Below the pieces are notes generated by a model. The model did no database searches. It saw only the letters and a program-made list of their open reading frames with translations, and had not been told where the DNA came from. Made by a program: the position numbers and the translations under genes. Of a stretch of DNA of 64,000 nt, positions 36,981-44,937 are shown one piece after another. This DNA is from Gammaproteobacteria bacterium (lineage in GTDB: Bacteria; Pseudomonadota; Gammaproteobacteria; SG8-11), in assembly GCA_024641505.1 (NCBI GenBank), contig JAHECY010000003.1:1-64000 (forward strand), read 5' to 3'. Each line of letters starts with the position of its first letter. Position 1 is the first letter of the stretch.

Positions 36981-38344
36981 TGAATCTCTCCCGTCACTTG
37001 TTTAAGCCTGACCACATTCAGGTTGTAATCGTTGACTGATTTCAGGTATTCGCTATGCGCCAGCACATATCCCTGAAAAGCGCTCATCACCTTGTCGGCC
37101 TGCTCCAACCCGGCTTCGAAGTCCGCATAACTGGCGATCATCCAGCGGCGTCCTGCGCGGCTGGCCTGCGCCATCTCTTCCACCATGGTATGACTGGCTT
37201 GTACCATGTGATATTGCTCCGCCACTTGAAAGGGTATGCCCTGGCGCGCAAACGCGGATTTCTCGACGAGCGCGTCAAGCTCCGACTGCGCCTGCTTGAC
37301 ACGTGCGGGTTGCACGCCGCTGGACCAGTCCCATTTGACTCCGACGATGGGAGTGAGCGCCGCCCAATTAAACGGATCGTAAATATAAGGGTTGTTCAGG
37401 GTATCGCGACCGGGCGTATAGGCGAAACCGCCGGCCAGCCCCATGTAGACATTGGGATTGAATTCGGATTTTTTCGCTTCCACCAGAGACCGGCGCGCCG
37501 ACAAACCCGCCTCCAGTTGCTTCATTTCGGGTCGACTGGTCAGCGCCTTGGAAGTGAGTTGTTTCAAAGTCTGTTTGGGCAGCTCCACCGGCTTGATGCC
37601 GGAGTCGGCGACTTTGAAGTCTTTCTCAAGACCGACACTGGTAAGTGTCTTCAATCCGTCCATGGCGATTTTTTCGTAGCTGTCCGCCTCGGCGATGTAC
37701 CGATTGACCACGGCAACACCCGTTTGCAGGGCAAACAGATCCGATTGCTTGGTGGTACCCGTACCTTTCTCCAGCCAACCCTGCACCAGACCAACGGCGC
37801 TGTTCAAACGACCACGCACATCCTCCAGTAACAAGCGTGTATCCTTGGCCGTCAGATAGCCGTAGTAAGCTCGATGCACGTCATAAACGATCGATGCGCG
37901 CTGCAGGTTCACCTCACCTTCCTGCACCTTGATATTCCCCTCGGCGGCGGCGGTGTAATTTTCTATCTTGCCAAAAGTCGCCAGCGGTTTGATCACGGTA
38001 AACTGCAGATTGTACCAGGGGGTCAGGCCGTTAACGTCGTATCCATCATCACGCATGCTGCTGTTGAGATCGCTGCCGCCGGTACCGCCGCTGCTGCCTT
38101 TCTCGAACATGCCGCCTTTCACCGTCGGCGCCACGCCGATAAAGAAATTGGAACCGTAGATCAGATCATCACTGCCGGTGGCCTCGTCGCGCAGCCCTTT
38201 GGCCGCCTCCACCAGATGCTCGCGCTCTTTGATGCGCGGATCATTCTTGAGCGCCAACTCCACCGCCTGCTCCAGCGACACGCCCTCGGCGCCCGCCAGC
38301 AGCGGTGTGCACAATAGCACGGCGCTTAGCAGATACCTGGTCAT
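36977..38344 (-). CDS. TolC-family outer membrane protein inside the mla operon
   Basis: 455 residues with a signal peptide (T-R-Y-L-L-S-A-V-L-L-C-T-P-L-L-A-G-A) and the duplicated outer-membrane-efflux architecture: V-S-L-E-Q-A-V-E-L-A-L-K-N-D-P near the N-terminus, heptad-rich helices in both halves, and a Ser/Gly-rich insert near residues 85-95 (G-S-S-G-G-T-G-G-S). Overlaps of four bases with mlaD upstream and with mlaC downstream show it belongs to the operon. Standard mla/ttg2 operons are mlaFEDCB without it. It may provide an outer-membrane exit or contact for the Mla complex in place of, or besides, MlaA, which is not in the window. Confidence 0.85.
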   Translation of the reverse strand: MTRYLLSAVLLCTPLLAGAEGVSLEQAVELALKNDPRIKEREHLVEAAKGLRDEATGSDDLIYGSNFFIGVAPTVKGGMFEKGSSGGTGGSDLNSSMRDDGYDVNGLTPWYNLQFTVIKPLATFGKIENYTAAAEGNIKVQEGEVNLQRASIVYDVHRAYYGYLTAKDTRLLLEDVRGRLNSAVGLVQGWLEKGTGTTKQSDLFALQTGVAVVNRYIAEADSYEKIAMDGLKTLTSVGLEKDFKVADSGIKPVELPKQTLKQLTSKALTSRPEMKQLEAGLSARRSLVEAKKSEFNPNVYMGLAGGFAYTPGRDTLNNPYIYDPFNWAALTPIVGVKWDWSSGVQPARVKQAQSELDALVEKSAFARQGIPFQVAEQYHMVQASHTMVEEMAQASRAGRRWMIASYADFEAGLEQADKVMSAFQGYVLAHSEYLKSVNDYNLNVVRLKQVTGEIQ

Positions 38345-38823
38345 TTTCCAGCCCCTTTGTCGGCCTTGTCGGCCTTATCGAACAAGAAAGTCCCGATCAG
38401 ATTTTCGAGCACCATGGCGGATTGGGTCAAACGGATTTTGCTGCCTTCCTTGAGATAGTCTTCCTCGCCACCCGCTTCCAGTCCGATATATTGCTCACCG
38501 AGCAAACCGGCGGTAAAAATACTGGCGGTGGTGTCAACGGGCATATGATTGAATTGCTCCTCGATTTTCATGTGCACGACCGCCTCGTAGGTATCACTGT
38601 CGAAACTGATATCATCAACTCGCCCCACCACGACGCCGGCCATTTTCACCGGCGAGCGCACCTTCAGCCCCCCGATATTTTCGAATTTGGCGGTCACCGC
38701 ATAACCTTCCACGGCGCGAAACGCATTGATGTTGCTGACCTTCATCGACAACATGAACAGAGCGACAATCCCCAAGGCCACAAACAAGCCAACCCATACT
38801 TGAACCGTTCTTGTATGCATCAT
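38341..38823 (-). CDS. mlaD: MCE-domain protein MlaD
   Basis: MlaD forms a hexameric ring in the inner membrane and periplasm that binds phospholipid. The 160-residue protein has one transmembrane helix (V-W-V-G-L-F-V-A-L-G-I-V-A-L-F-M-L) and one MCE domain: F-E-N-I-G-G-L-K-V-R-S-P-V-K-M-A-G-V-V-V-G-R and later G-L-L-G-E-Q-Y-I-G-L-E-A-G-G. The C-terminus is a Lys/Asp repeat (D-K-A-D-K-A-D-K). It overlaps the TolC-family gene by four bases. Confidence 0.94.
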   Translation of the reverse strand: MMHTRTVQVWVGLFVALGIVALFMLSMKVSNINAFRAVEGYAVTAKFENIGGLKVRSPVKMAGVVVGRVDDISFDSDTYEAVVHMKIEEQFNHMPVDTTASIFTAGLLGEQYIGLEAGGEEDYLKEGSKIRLTQSAMVLENLIGTFLFDKADKADKGAGK

Positions 38824-38826
38824 GAT

Positions 38827-39606
38827 TTATTCTCCGAACATGAGCGCAGTGAGCACGAAATCCAGCCCCAACACCGCAAGCGACGAGTGCACCACAGTAC
38901 GGGTGGTGGCACGGCTGACGCCCTCCGAGGTAGGGACACAATCATAACCTTCAAACACGGCGATCCAAGTGACGACAATGCCGAAAGCGAAACTTTTAAT
39001 AATGCCATTGATGATATCTTCATCAATCTCCACACTGGCCTGCATCTGGGACCAGAATGCACCCTCGTCCACGCCCAGCAAACCCACGCCCACGAAGTAG
39101 CCACCCATCACACCGACGGCGCTGAACATGGCAGCGAGCAAGGGCATGGCAATAGCGCCGGCAAGGAAACGCGGCGCCACAACCCGCTGCAGGGGATCCA
39201 CCGCCATCATTTCCATGCCTGACAATTGTTCAGTACTTTTCATTAAACCGATTTCCGCGGTAAGCGCGGAACCGGCGCGCCCGGCGAACAACAAGGCGGT
39301 TACCACCGGCCCCAGCTCCCGCACCAGAGACAGCGCCACCATGACTCCCAATGATTCCTCGGCGCCAAAATCCACCAGGGTATTGTAGCCCTGCAGCCCC
39401 AACACCATACCGACGAACAAACCGGATACCAGAATAATGATCAGCGACAGCACACCGGTGGAAAAAACTTGAGCCAATACCAGATTCGGCCGTAGCGCCA
39501 ACGCCGGAAAGCCCTTAATGGCGTAGTAAATGAATATATGTCCGCGCCCCAGGCGCTCGATGACACCCAGGGTGGCGGCACCCAACTGCTGCAGTTTGTC
39601 CATCAT
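38827..39606 (-). CDS. mlaE: ABC transporter permease MlaE
   Basis: MlaE is the dimeric membrane subunit of the phospholipid transporter. The 259-residue protein has about five to six helices and the MlaE/permease signature [22 protein letters not shown], then the [13 protein letters not shown] motif that contacts the ATPase. It overlaps mlaF by four bases (ATGA). Confidence 0.95.
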   Translation of the reverse strand: MMDKLQQLGAATLGVIERLGRGHIFIYYAIKGFPALALRPNLVLAQVFSTGVLSLIIILVSGLFVGMVLGLQGYNTLVDFGAEESLGVMVALSLVRELGPVVTALLFAGRAGSALTAEIGLMKSTEQLSGMEMMAVDPLQRVVAPRFLAGAIAMPLLAAMFSAVGVMGGYFVGVGLLGVDEGAFWSQMQASVEIDEDIINGIIKSFAFGIVVTWIAVFEGYDCVPTSEGVSRATTRTVVHSSLAVLGLDFVLTALMFGE

Positions 39607-40418
39607 GGTCGGCTCCCGGTCAACAAATCATCCGCGTAATCCAGCGATGGGTAGTGGAACGGCACCGGCCCATCCGGCAATCCTTCCATGAACTGCTTGA
39701 CCCATGGCGATGAAGACCGCTGTAAGGTTTCCGAAGAACCATGCTCCACGACTTTGCCTTCGGAAATTACATAAATATAGTCGGCGATAGACGCAGTTTC
39801 CTGCACATCATGGGACACCAGAATACTGGTTAAATCCAGGGCATCGTTCAAGGAGCGAATAAGCGTCACCAGCACACCCATGGAAATGGGATCCTGGCCG
39901 GTGAACGGTTCATCAAACATGATCATCATGGGGTCCAGCGCGATCGCCCGTGCCAGTGCCACGCGCCGCGCCATCCCACCGGAAAGCTCACTGGGCATAA
40001 GATCCCGGGCGCCGCGTAAACCCACGGCATGGAGCTTCATCAGCACCAGGTGCCTGATGATGGATTCCGACAGCTTGGTGTGCTCGCGAATCGGAAACGC
40101 GACATTGTCATAGACGTTGATATCGGTGAGCAGGGCGCCACTCTGGAACAACATACCCATGCGTTTACGCAACTCATACAACTGGGAATGCGAGAGCTTA
40201 TGCACATGCTTCCCGTCCACATGGATAGTACCCTGGTCAGGACGCAACTGCCCGCCAATCAGCTTGAGCAAGGTGGTTTTACCGGTACCGCTGGGTCCCA
40301 TAATCGCGGTGATCCGGCCCTTTTGAATATCGATATCCACACCGTCAAAAATTTTACGGTCTCCGCGGGAAAAATGCAGATTGCGTATTTTGACCAACGG
40401 TTCGTCATTTTCTGCCAT
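39603..40418 (-). CDS. mlaF: ABC transporter ATPase MlaF
   Basis: MlaF powers phospholipid movement by the Mla transporter. Over 271 residues: Walker [10 protein letters not shown] near residue 41, Q-loop L-F-Q-S-G-A-L, signature [14 protein letters not shown] typical of MlaF, Walker B M-I-M-F-D-E-P-F and the switch His in V-S-H-D-V. The C-terminal tail ([16 protein letters not shown]) is the part that meets the neighbouring subunit and MlaB. It is the first gene of the operon. Confidence 0.95.
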   Translation of the reverse strand: MAENDEPLVKIRNLHFSRGDRKIFDGVDIDIQKGRITAIMGPSGTGKTTLLKLIGGQLRPDQGTIHVDGKHVHKLSHSQLYELRKRMGMLFQSGALLTDINVYDNVAFPIREHTKLSESIIRHLVLMKLHAVGLRGARDLMPSELSGGMARRVALARAIALDPMMIMFDEPFTGQDPISMGVLVTLIRSLNDALDLTSILVSHDVQETASIADYIYVISEGKVVEHGSSETLQRSSSPWVKQFMEGLPDGPVPFHYPSLDYADDLLTGSRP

Positions 40419-40456
40419 GGGCGTACTTTTATCCTTGCGTTGTTACACATCAGCCT

Positions 40457-41128
40457 CTAAAGCAATTGACTGATCACTGTCGCCTTGCGCATCACATCAA
40501 TATTGGGCGGCCGGCCATCGAAAAAAAGATAACTCTCCTGTGCCACGGCACCGCCCCGGTGCAGGTAACGCTCGATAACCGCGCGTAGCTTCCGATCATC
40601 GGCCACATCGCTTTCCCGTATCCTGCCCACACTGGTGGACATGCCTGTCGACAGGGGACTGGACTGGTCCGGCTGCCAGACGAAATTCACCATATTAAAT
40701 AGGGCAGGATCAGTCAGTGCACCGCCACTATAACCCACAAATACCGGACAACCAAAGCATGCTTGTTTTGTCATTAACCGGTACAGTATTTCCTCATTGG
40801 AAATATCCATTACCACCCCGCCCAGCCCCGCGAGAGGCCAATGTCTCTGTTTCATGAGTGCCTCGAACAGCTCCAATGACGCACTATCCGCCACCTGGTA
40901 ATGCAAAAACAAACGGAAGTCTGCACCGACCTCTTCAAGCCACGCCTGGCATTCGTCAAATGAACTCTGCTGCCATTGAGTTTGGGGAACCAGAACCGTG
41001 AGGAATTCATTGGCATAATACGCCAACTGCCAGTCATCAGGCAGATCCTCGGGATAGAAGGCGTTGCGCCAGCGCTGATGACGCCAACCACACGCGCCGA
41101 TGACCGGTTGCGGATAGGACTTCTTCAT
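40457..41128 (-). CDS. DUF72-like protein, shortened
   Basis: From the ATG at 41128 (AAGGA nine bases ahead; an ATG at 41137 is too close to that site) the product has 223 residues. The N-terminus I-G-A-C-G-W-R-H-Q-R-W-R-N-A-F-Y-P-E-D-L-P resembles DUF72/YecE proteins, which have a TIM-barrel-like fold, but the usual downstream motifs are weak and the protein is shorter than the typical 240-280. The function of the family is unknown. It lies 39 bases upstream of mlaF on the same strand and may share its transcript. Confidence 0.55.
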   Translation of the reverse strand: MKKSYPQPVIGACGWRHQRWRNAFYPEDLPDDWQLAYYANEFLTVLVPQTQWQQSSFDECQAWLEEVGADFRLFLHYQVADSASLELFEALMKQRHWPLAGLGGVVMDISNEEILYRLMTKQACFGCPVFVGYSGGALTDPALFNMVNFVWQPDQSSPLSTGMSTSVGRIRESDVADDRKLRAVIERYLHRGGAVAQESYLFFDGRPPNIDVMRKATVISQLL

Positions 41129-41137
41129 CTGATCCAT

Positions 41138-41683
41138 TCCTTGGTGTTGTCAGCGTCTCATTTGAACAAAAAAATGGGTGCTATTGCTAGCACCCGAGGA
41201 GGGGAGGGTTGTAAATCAGGAGATGCGATATAACGTGTTAACAACCTAAAGGGAAGTAACGTTTGAGTTAGTACATATATCGTGCCAAGCAACAAATATT
41301 GAAAACGCGCCGAAAACGTAGGGACCCGAAGGGGGATGCGTCAAAAAATTGTTGCACACTTAACATAATATGCACAAAAAACAGTCACTTATCCTGTATA
41401 ACGCCAAGAAACAGTCGCCATAAGATGCACGAATTCCATCAGTTAAGGCCATTGCCCCCTATGCATCTTCCTGATTCGCAAGATCAGCACGAGGGATACC
41501 CCTCCCTAATCTCTATAAAAGTAATCTTTCATTTTTGATTCACCCTGCTATGCCAGAATACGGAAAAGATCGGATGGCACATCGGGTGCGGCAACCATCG
41601 GCGGAGTGTAAACTTCACTCAGCGACAACTCCCGAACGGCAGACACCGCCCTAAACACACATGAGTCAACATTAAGGAATCGT
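41138..41683. other. Gene-free region with a terminator-like hairpin
   Basis: About 550 bp with no recognised gene; the one plus-strand frame has no supporting features. It contains the minus-oriented terminator-like hairpin at 41168-41195, A/T-rich stretches, and a short G-rich/C-rich dyad near 41490-41508 (GAGGGATACCCCTCCC). The DUF2231-like gene begins at its right end and may take its promoter from here. A small RNA on the minus strand is possible but unproven. Confidence 0.4.
41168..41195 (-). terminator. Minus-oriented terminator-like hairpin with no upstream gene
   Basis: GGGTGCTA-TTGC-TAGCACCC (41176-41195) is a perfect 8-bp stem. On the minus strand it is followed by A and seven U residues, a proper rho-independent terminator. 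The nearest gene that would feed it from the minus direction is absent for 500 bp, because the next gene to the right is on the plus strand. It lies 40 bases before the DUF72-like start. Confidence 0.65.
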
Positions 41684-42181
41684 ATGGAAATCACACAAGT
41701 TCATCCCATGATGGTTCATTTCCCCATCGTCCTGTTACTTTTAGCCCTGGGTCTGTACAGCTACTTGCTGGTCACTAAGAAAGACTTGGCGGCGCGCAGT
41801 TATTTGTCTTATACCGCCGCCGCCATGCTGGTGGGAGGTGTCGCGAGCGCAATTGTCGCCGCCGGTTTCGGGGATGTGGCCCTGGATGCCGCTATCGACA
41901 AGGGCTTCCCGGAAGCTAACCTCGAAGAGCACGAAGAATTGGCGGGCACCACCATCGCAATATTTTCCGTCCTGGCAGTCGTGATGTTGGGCGCTATGTG
42001 GAAAAAGGTGAATGTCAGCGGTATCAAAGCCGTGGTCTTTGTCCTGGCCATAGTTGCCGGCACCGGAATGTTACTGAACACTGCCTACCACGGCGGCGAA
42101 CTGGTCTATAAAGACGGTGTCAACGTACAAGCGGTAACCCCCAAACCCCAGGCGCATAATCCGGATCAAAGCGCCAACTAA
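41684..42181 (+). CDS. DUF2231-like four-helix membrane protein
   Basis: 165 residues starting H-P-M-M-V-H-F-P-I-V-L-L-L-L-A-L-G after a short leader, the signature of DUF2231 proteins, with four hydrophobic helices and an acidic loop (P-E-A-N-L-E-E-H-E-E-L-A-G). His residues at the start of helix 1 and in H-G-G near the end could bind haem or metal; some relatives are electron-transport-linked, but no role is proven. The start has AAGGAAT upstream. It stands alone on the plus strand. Confidence 0.7.
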   Translation: MEITQVHPMMVHFPIVLLLLALGLYSYLLVTKKDLAARSYLSYTAAAMLVGGVASAIVAAGFGDVALDAAIDKGFPEANLEEHEELAGTTIAIFSVLAVVMLGAMWKKVNVSGIKAVVFVLAIVAGTGMLLNTAYHGGELVYKDGVNVQAVTPKPQAHNPDQSAN

Positions 42182-42191
42182 GCGATACAAC

Positions 42192-42208
42192 GGTACGTAA
42201 TACGCACC
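42192..42208 (+). repeat. Fifth copy of the his-gap palindrome
   Basis: GGTACGTAATACGCACC differs by one base from the copies near hisI and starts 11 bases after a stop codon. It shows that the repeat occurs more than once in this chromosome and is not confined to the his operon. Confidence 0.6.
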
Positions 42209-42309
42209 GTTGGGATGCGCCATTCCTCGATTCAATATCGAACGTTAGTGAACCGGGCATGTGGCAGAACACCGGACCGAGTCAACGCTTAGCAACTGGC
42301 GCACATAAG

Positions 42310-42331
42310 AGCCCCTGCCAATGCAGGGGCT
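42310..42331 (+). terminator. Probable terminator hairpin
   Basis: AGCCCCTGC (42310-42318) pairs with GCAGGGGCT (42323-42331) around the loop CAAT, a 9-bp GC-rich stem. The downstream U-tract is weak (TGATTAG), so termination may be partial. It lies about 130 bp after the DUF2231-like gene. Confidence 0.5.
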
Positions 42332-42338
42332 TGATTAG

Positions 42339-42488
42339 ATGACTGAATATCTCAACGTCACCGCAGTTGACAGCTCCCCCGAAGAAACACCCAATGACGC
42401 CGGCATGCTTGCATGCGCTGACATCTCGCAAGCAATCGTGGGATATCCCCCCGCAGAAATTGTGCCGTGGTGGCGAAGTGCAAGATGA
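42339..42488 (+). CDS. Possible 49-residue small protein
   Basis: ATG at 42339, TGA ending at 42488. The acidic peptide begins M-T-E-Y-L-N-V-T-A-V-D-S-S-P-E-E-T and ends I-V-P-W-W-R-S-A-R, with one Cys. AGGGG lies about ten bases upstream as part of the preceding hairpin. I recognise no family, and the frame ends about 50 bp before the GNAT-HDAC start. It could be a genuine small gene or chance. Confidence 0.25.
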   Translation: MTEYLNVTAVDSSPEETPNDAGMLACADISQAIVGYPPAEIVPWWRSAR

Positions 42489-42537
42489 TTCACGTATACT
42501 CCAGGCACAGCCACCGGATAGATACCTTAATTGACCG

Positions 42538-44280
42538 ATGTTTCGCATTCGAAAAATTCACGATAATGTCGCCCAGGCGGATCAGGATGCGATACAGCAG
42601 GTACTGGACATTCTGCGCGTGCAGTTCCCCAAGGCGCGCAAGGAAGATTTCAAGCGTTTACCGCAGCAATTGCATGATCCGCTCACCTATCGTTACCGCT
42701 CGATTCTGTTCGTGGCGGAAGACGGCAACGGCGCCATCAAGGGTTTCGCCATGTTGCTGCATTTTTCCGATCTCGGCGCCTGTTATCTGGAATTGATTTC
42801 CGCGGCCCCTGGACGTACCAGCGGCGGCATCGGCGGCGCGCTTTACGAACGTCTTCGGGAAGAAGCGCAGCAGTTGAAAGCCTTTGGTTTATTCTTTGAA
42901 TGCAGCGTCGACGACCCCAATGTCGTACTCGACGCGAAAACCCTGGATCAAAACAAGGCGCGACTGAAATTCTATGAACGCTACGGCGTGCGACCGATCG
43001 TCAATAATGTGTATGCCTCGCCGGTCAACCCCGGCGACCAGGACCTTTACTATCTACTTTACGACGCCTTGGGCACCGGTTCGCCCCTGCGCCGCGAGAA
43101 ATTGCATAAGGTGGTGCGCGCGGTTCTGGAACGGAAATACGGCGAGCTGATCCCTAGAACCCAGATCGAGGAAGTGGTCAATTCTTTCATGGATGATCCG
43201 GCGCTATTGCGCCCTCTGCAGTATCAGCGCAAAGCCGTGGCCGCCACCATCTCCGCTTCCGCCGCCGGGTCCATCGCCCTGGTGGTCAACGAAGGTCACA
43301 GCATTCACCATGTGAAAGCCCGCGGCTACGTGGAAGCGCCGGTGCGCCTACCGAATATCCTGATGGAATTACACAAAAGCGGTTTATTCACCCGCATCAA
43401 TCCCCGCCACTTGGGCAAAAAATACCTCAGCTCGGTACACGATCCCAACTACGTGGATTACCTGCGCCGCGCCTGCCATCAGCTCCCGGAGGGTAAGTCC
43501 ATCTACCCCATCATTTTTCCGATTCGCAACTTACTGCGCCCACCCAAGGACATAGAGCTGATGGTGGGCTACTACTGCATGGACACCTTCACACCCCTCA
43601 ACAAGAATGCTTACCTGGCGGCCTTGGGCGCGGTGGATTGCGCGGTCACCGCCGCCGAAACCCTGCATCATGGATACCGTATTAGCTACGCCCTGGTGCG
43701 GCCCCCGGGTCATCATGCGGAGCGCCGCGCTTTCGGCGGCTTTTGCTATTTCAATTCCGCCGCCGTCGCTGCCCATTACCTAAGCCGCTTCGGCACGGTG
43801 GCAGTGCTGGATGTCGATTTTCACCACGGTAACGGCACCCAGAATATTTTCTATGAACGTGCCGACGTACTCACCGTATCCATACACGGCGCCCCGCATT
43901 TCGCCTACCCGCACTTCTCCGGCTTTACCGATGAAATCGGTATTGGTCCAGGACAGGGTTTCAATATTAACTATCCGTTACCGGAAAAAATCACGCCCGA
44001 GCAATATCGCAAAACCCTGGCCAAAGCCTTGCGCGTCATCAAACGGTTCGCACCCCGGTATCTGGTGCTGTGCCTTGGACTAGACACCGCCAAAGCCGAC
44101 CCCACCGGCACCTGGACCTTGGGCGGAGAAGATTTTTTTGAAAATGGCGCAATGATTGGCAAGATCGGTCTGCCGACGGTAATCGTGCAGGAAGGCGGCT
44201 ATCGCACCAGCACTTTGGGCGCCAATGCACGCCGATTCTTCGAAGGCTTCTGGCAGGGCAGCAGTACGCATAAGCGGTAA
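42538..44280 (+). CDS. GNAT acetyltransferase-HDAC deacetylase fusion
   Basis: 580 residues with two opposed activities. Residues 1-175 are a GNAT-like acyltransferase domain with the acetyl-CoA loop region (G-R-T-S-G-G-I-G-G-A-L-Y) and the late A-R-L-K-F-Y-E-R-Y-G. Residues about 245-575 are an HDAC-like amidohydrolase: R-P-P-G-H-H-A (His392-393), the zinc ligands in V-L-D-V-D-F-H-H-G-N-G-T-Q (Asp427, His429), Asp516 in G-L-D-T-A-K-A-D-P, and Tyr555 in G-G-Y. All HDAC catalytic residues are present. HDAC relatives in bacteria act on acetylpolyamines, acetoin-type metabolites or acetyl-lysine. The fusion suggests reversible acetylation of one substrate. The substrate is unknown. Confidence 0.85.
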   Translation: MFRIRKIHDNVAQADQDAIQQVLDILRVQFPKARKEDFKRLPQQLHDPLTYRYRSILFVAEDGNGAIKGFAMLLHFSDLGACYLELISAAPGRTSGGIGGALYERLREEAQQLKAFGLFFECSVDDPNVVLDAKTLDQNKARLKFYERYGVRPIVNNVYASPVNPGDQDLYYLLYDALGTGSPLRREKLHKVVRAVLERKYGELIPRTQIEEVVNSFMDDPALLRPLQYQRKAVAATISASAAGSIALVVNEGHSIHHVKARGYVEAPVRLPNILMELHKSGLFTRINPRHLGKKYLSSVHDPNYVDYLRRACHQLPEGKSIYPIIFPIRNLLRPPKDIELMVGYYCMDTFTPLNKNAYLAALGAVDCAVTAAETLHHGYRISYALVRPPGHHAERRAFGGFCYFNSAAVAAHYLSRFGTVAVLDVDFHHGNGTQNIFYERADVLTVSIHGAPHFAYPHFSGFTDEIGIGPGQGFNINYPLPEKITPEQYRKTLAKALRVIKRFAPRYLVLCLGLDTAKADPTGTWTLGGEDFFENGAMIGKIGLPTVIVQEGGYRTSTLGANARRFFEGFWQGSSTHKR

Positions 44281-44365
44281 GGTGTTTGGGAGAGCAGGCT
44301 ATTTCGCATCATTTGAAGAACATGACCGCCGAAGCAATTTCGGTAATGCCAAATATTTCTCCGGT

Positions 44366-44905
44366 TTACATTGCCGCCAACAGTCGCTCTCCCGGATCAA
44401 GATAAAAGATTTTTTTCCATCCTTGCGTGGAAAAATCCATGCGCCAGAGATAGGGCACCAGCGTAATTATCGCGTAGTGCAGGTGCGGCGGCTTGTCACC
44501 GGCATTTCCGCTGTTGCCTACCGAACCTATGATTTCCGAACTTCTGACCAGCGTTCCGGCAGTTATGCGACTATCCGACAAATGTGCGTAATAGTGAAGC
44601 CGCCATTTGGGGCCAAGAACCACCACCACATTCCCGCCTAATGCGACAACCCCGCTGAATAAGACTATTCCATAGGTAGACGCAATGACCGACTTTCCCG
44701 CAGGCGAAAATATATCAATGCCTTTGTGAACTCCAGACTTCCCCCAGGGTTCGTACCAGAAGGTATCATGATTCCAGTCTTTTTCGGTGGCTCCCTGCAC
44801 CGGAATAAGTTGATTTTCAGGCGCAATAATTGCCACCATAAACAGGCTAAAAGCAATTACCGCGGAAATCATTAATTTCTTCATGCCATCGCAGACCTGA
44901 CGCAT
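44366..44905 (-). CDS. M23 (LytM-type) peptidase with N-terminal signal
   Basis: 179 residues. The hydrophobic stretch M-I-S-A-V-I-A-F-S-L-F-M-V-A-I-I near residues 11-27 acts as signal or anchor. The zinc motif is intact: V-H-K-G-I-D (HxxxD) and P-P-H-L-H-Y (HxH), with G-N-S-G-N-A-G-D between them. Such enzymes cut peptidoglycan crosslinks. A start at 44905 or at an ATG at 44884 is possible; neither has a good Shine-Dalgarno. It converges on the GNAT-HDAC gene and lies downstream of pmbA (32-base gap). Confidence 0.85.
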   Translation of the reverse strand: MRQVCDGMKKLMISAVIAFSLFMVAIIAPENQLIPVQGATEKDWNHDTFWYEPWGKSGVHKGIDIFSPAGKSVIASTYGIVLFSGVVALGGNVVVVLGPKWRLHYYAHLSDSRITAGTLVRSSEIIGSVGNSGNAGDKPPHLHYAIITLVPYLWRMDFSTQGWKKIFYLDPGERLLAAM

Positions 44906-44937
44906 ACTGACCGGACCGATCGCCAGGGCGGAGGCAA

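Larger units (their letters stand above)
42182..42537. other. Gap with palindrome, hairpin and a short open frame
   Basis: Between the DUF2231-like and GNAT-HDAC genes. It contains a copy of the GGTACGTAATACGCACC repeat (42192-42208), a terminator-like hairpin (42310-42331) and a 49-codon plus-strand frame (42339-42488). The last 50 bp presumably hold the promoter and start region of the GNAT-HDAC gene. Confidence 0.5.
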
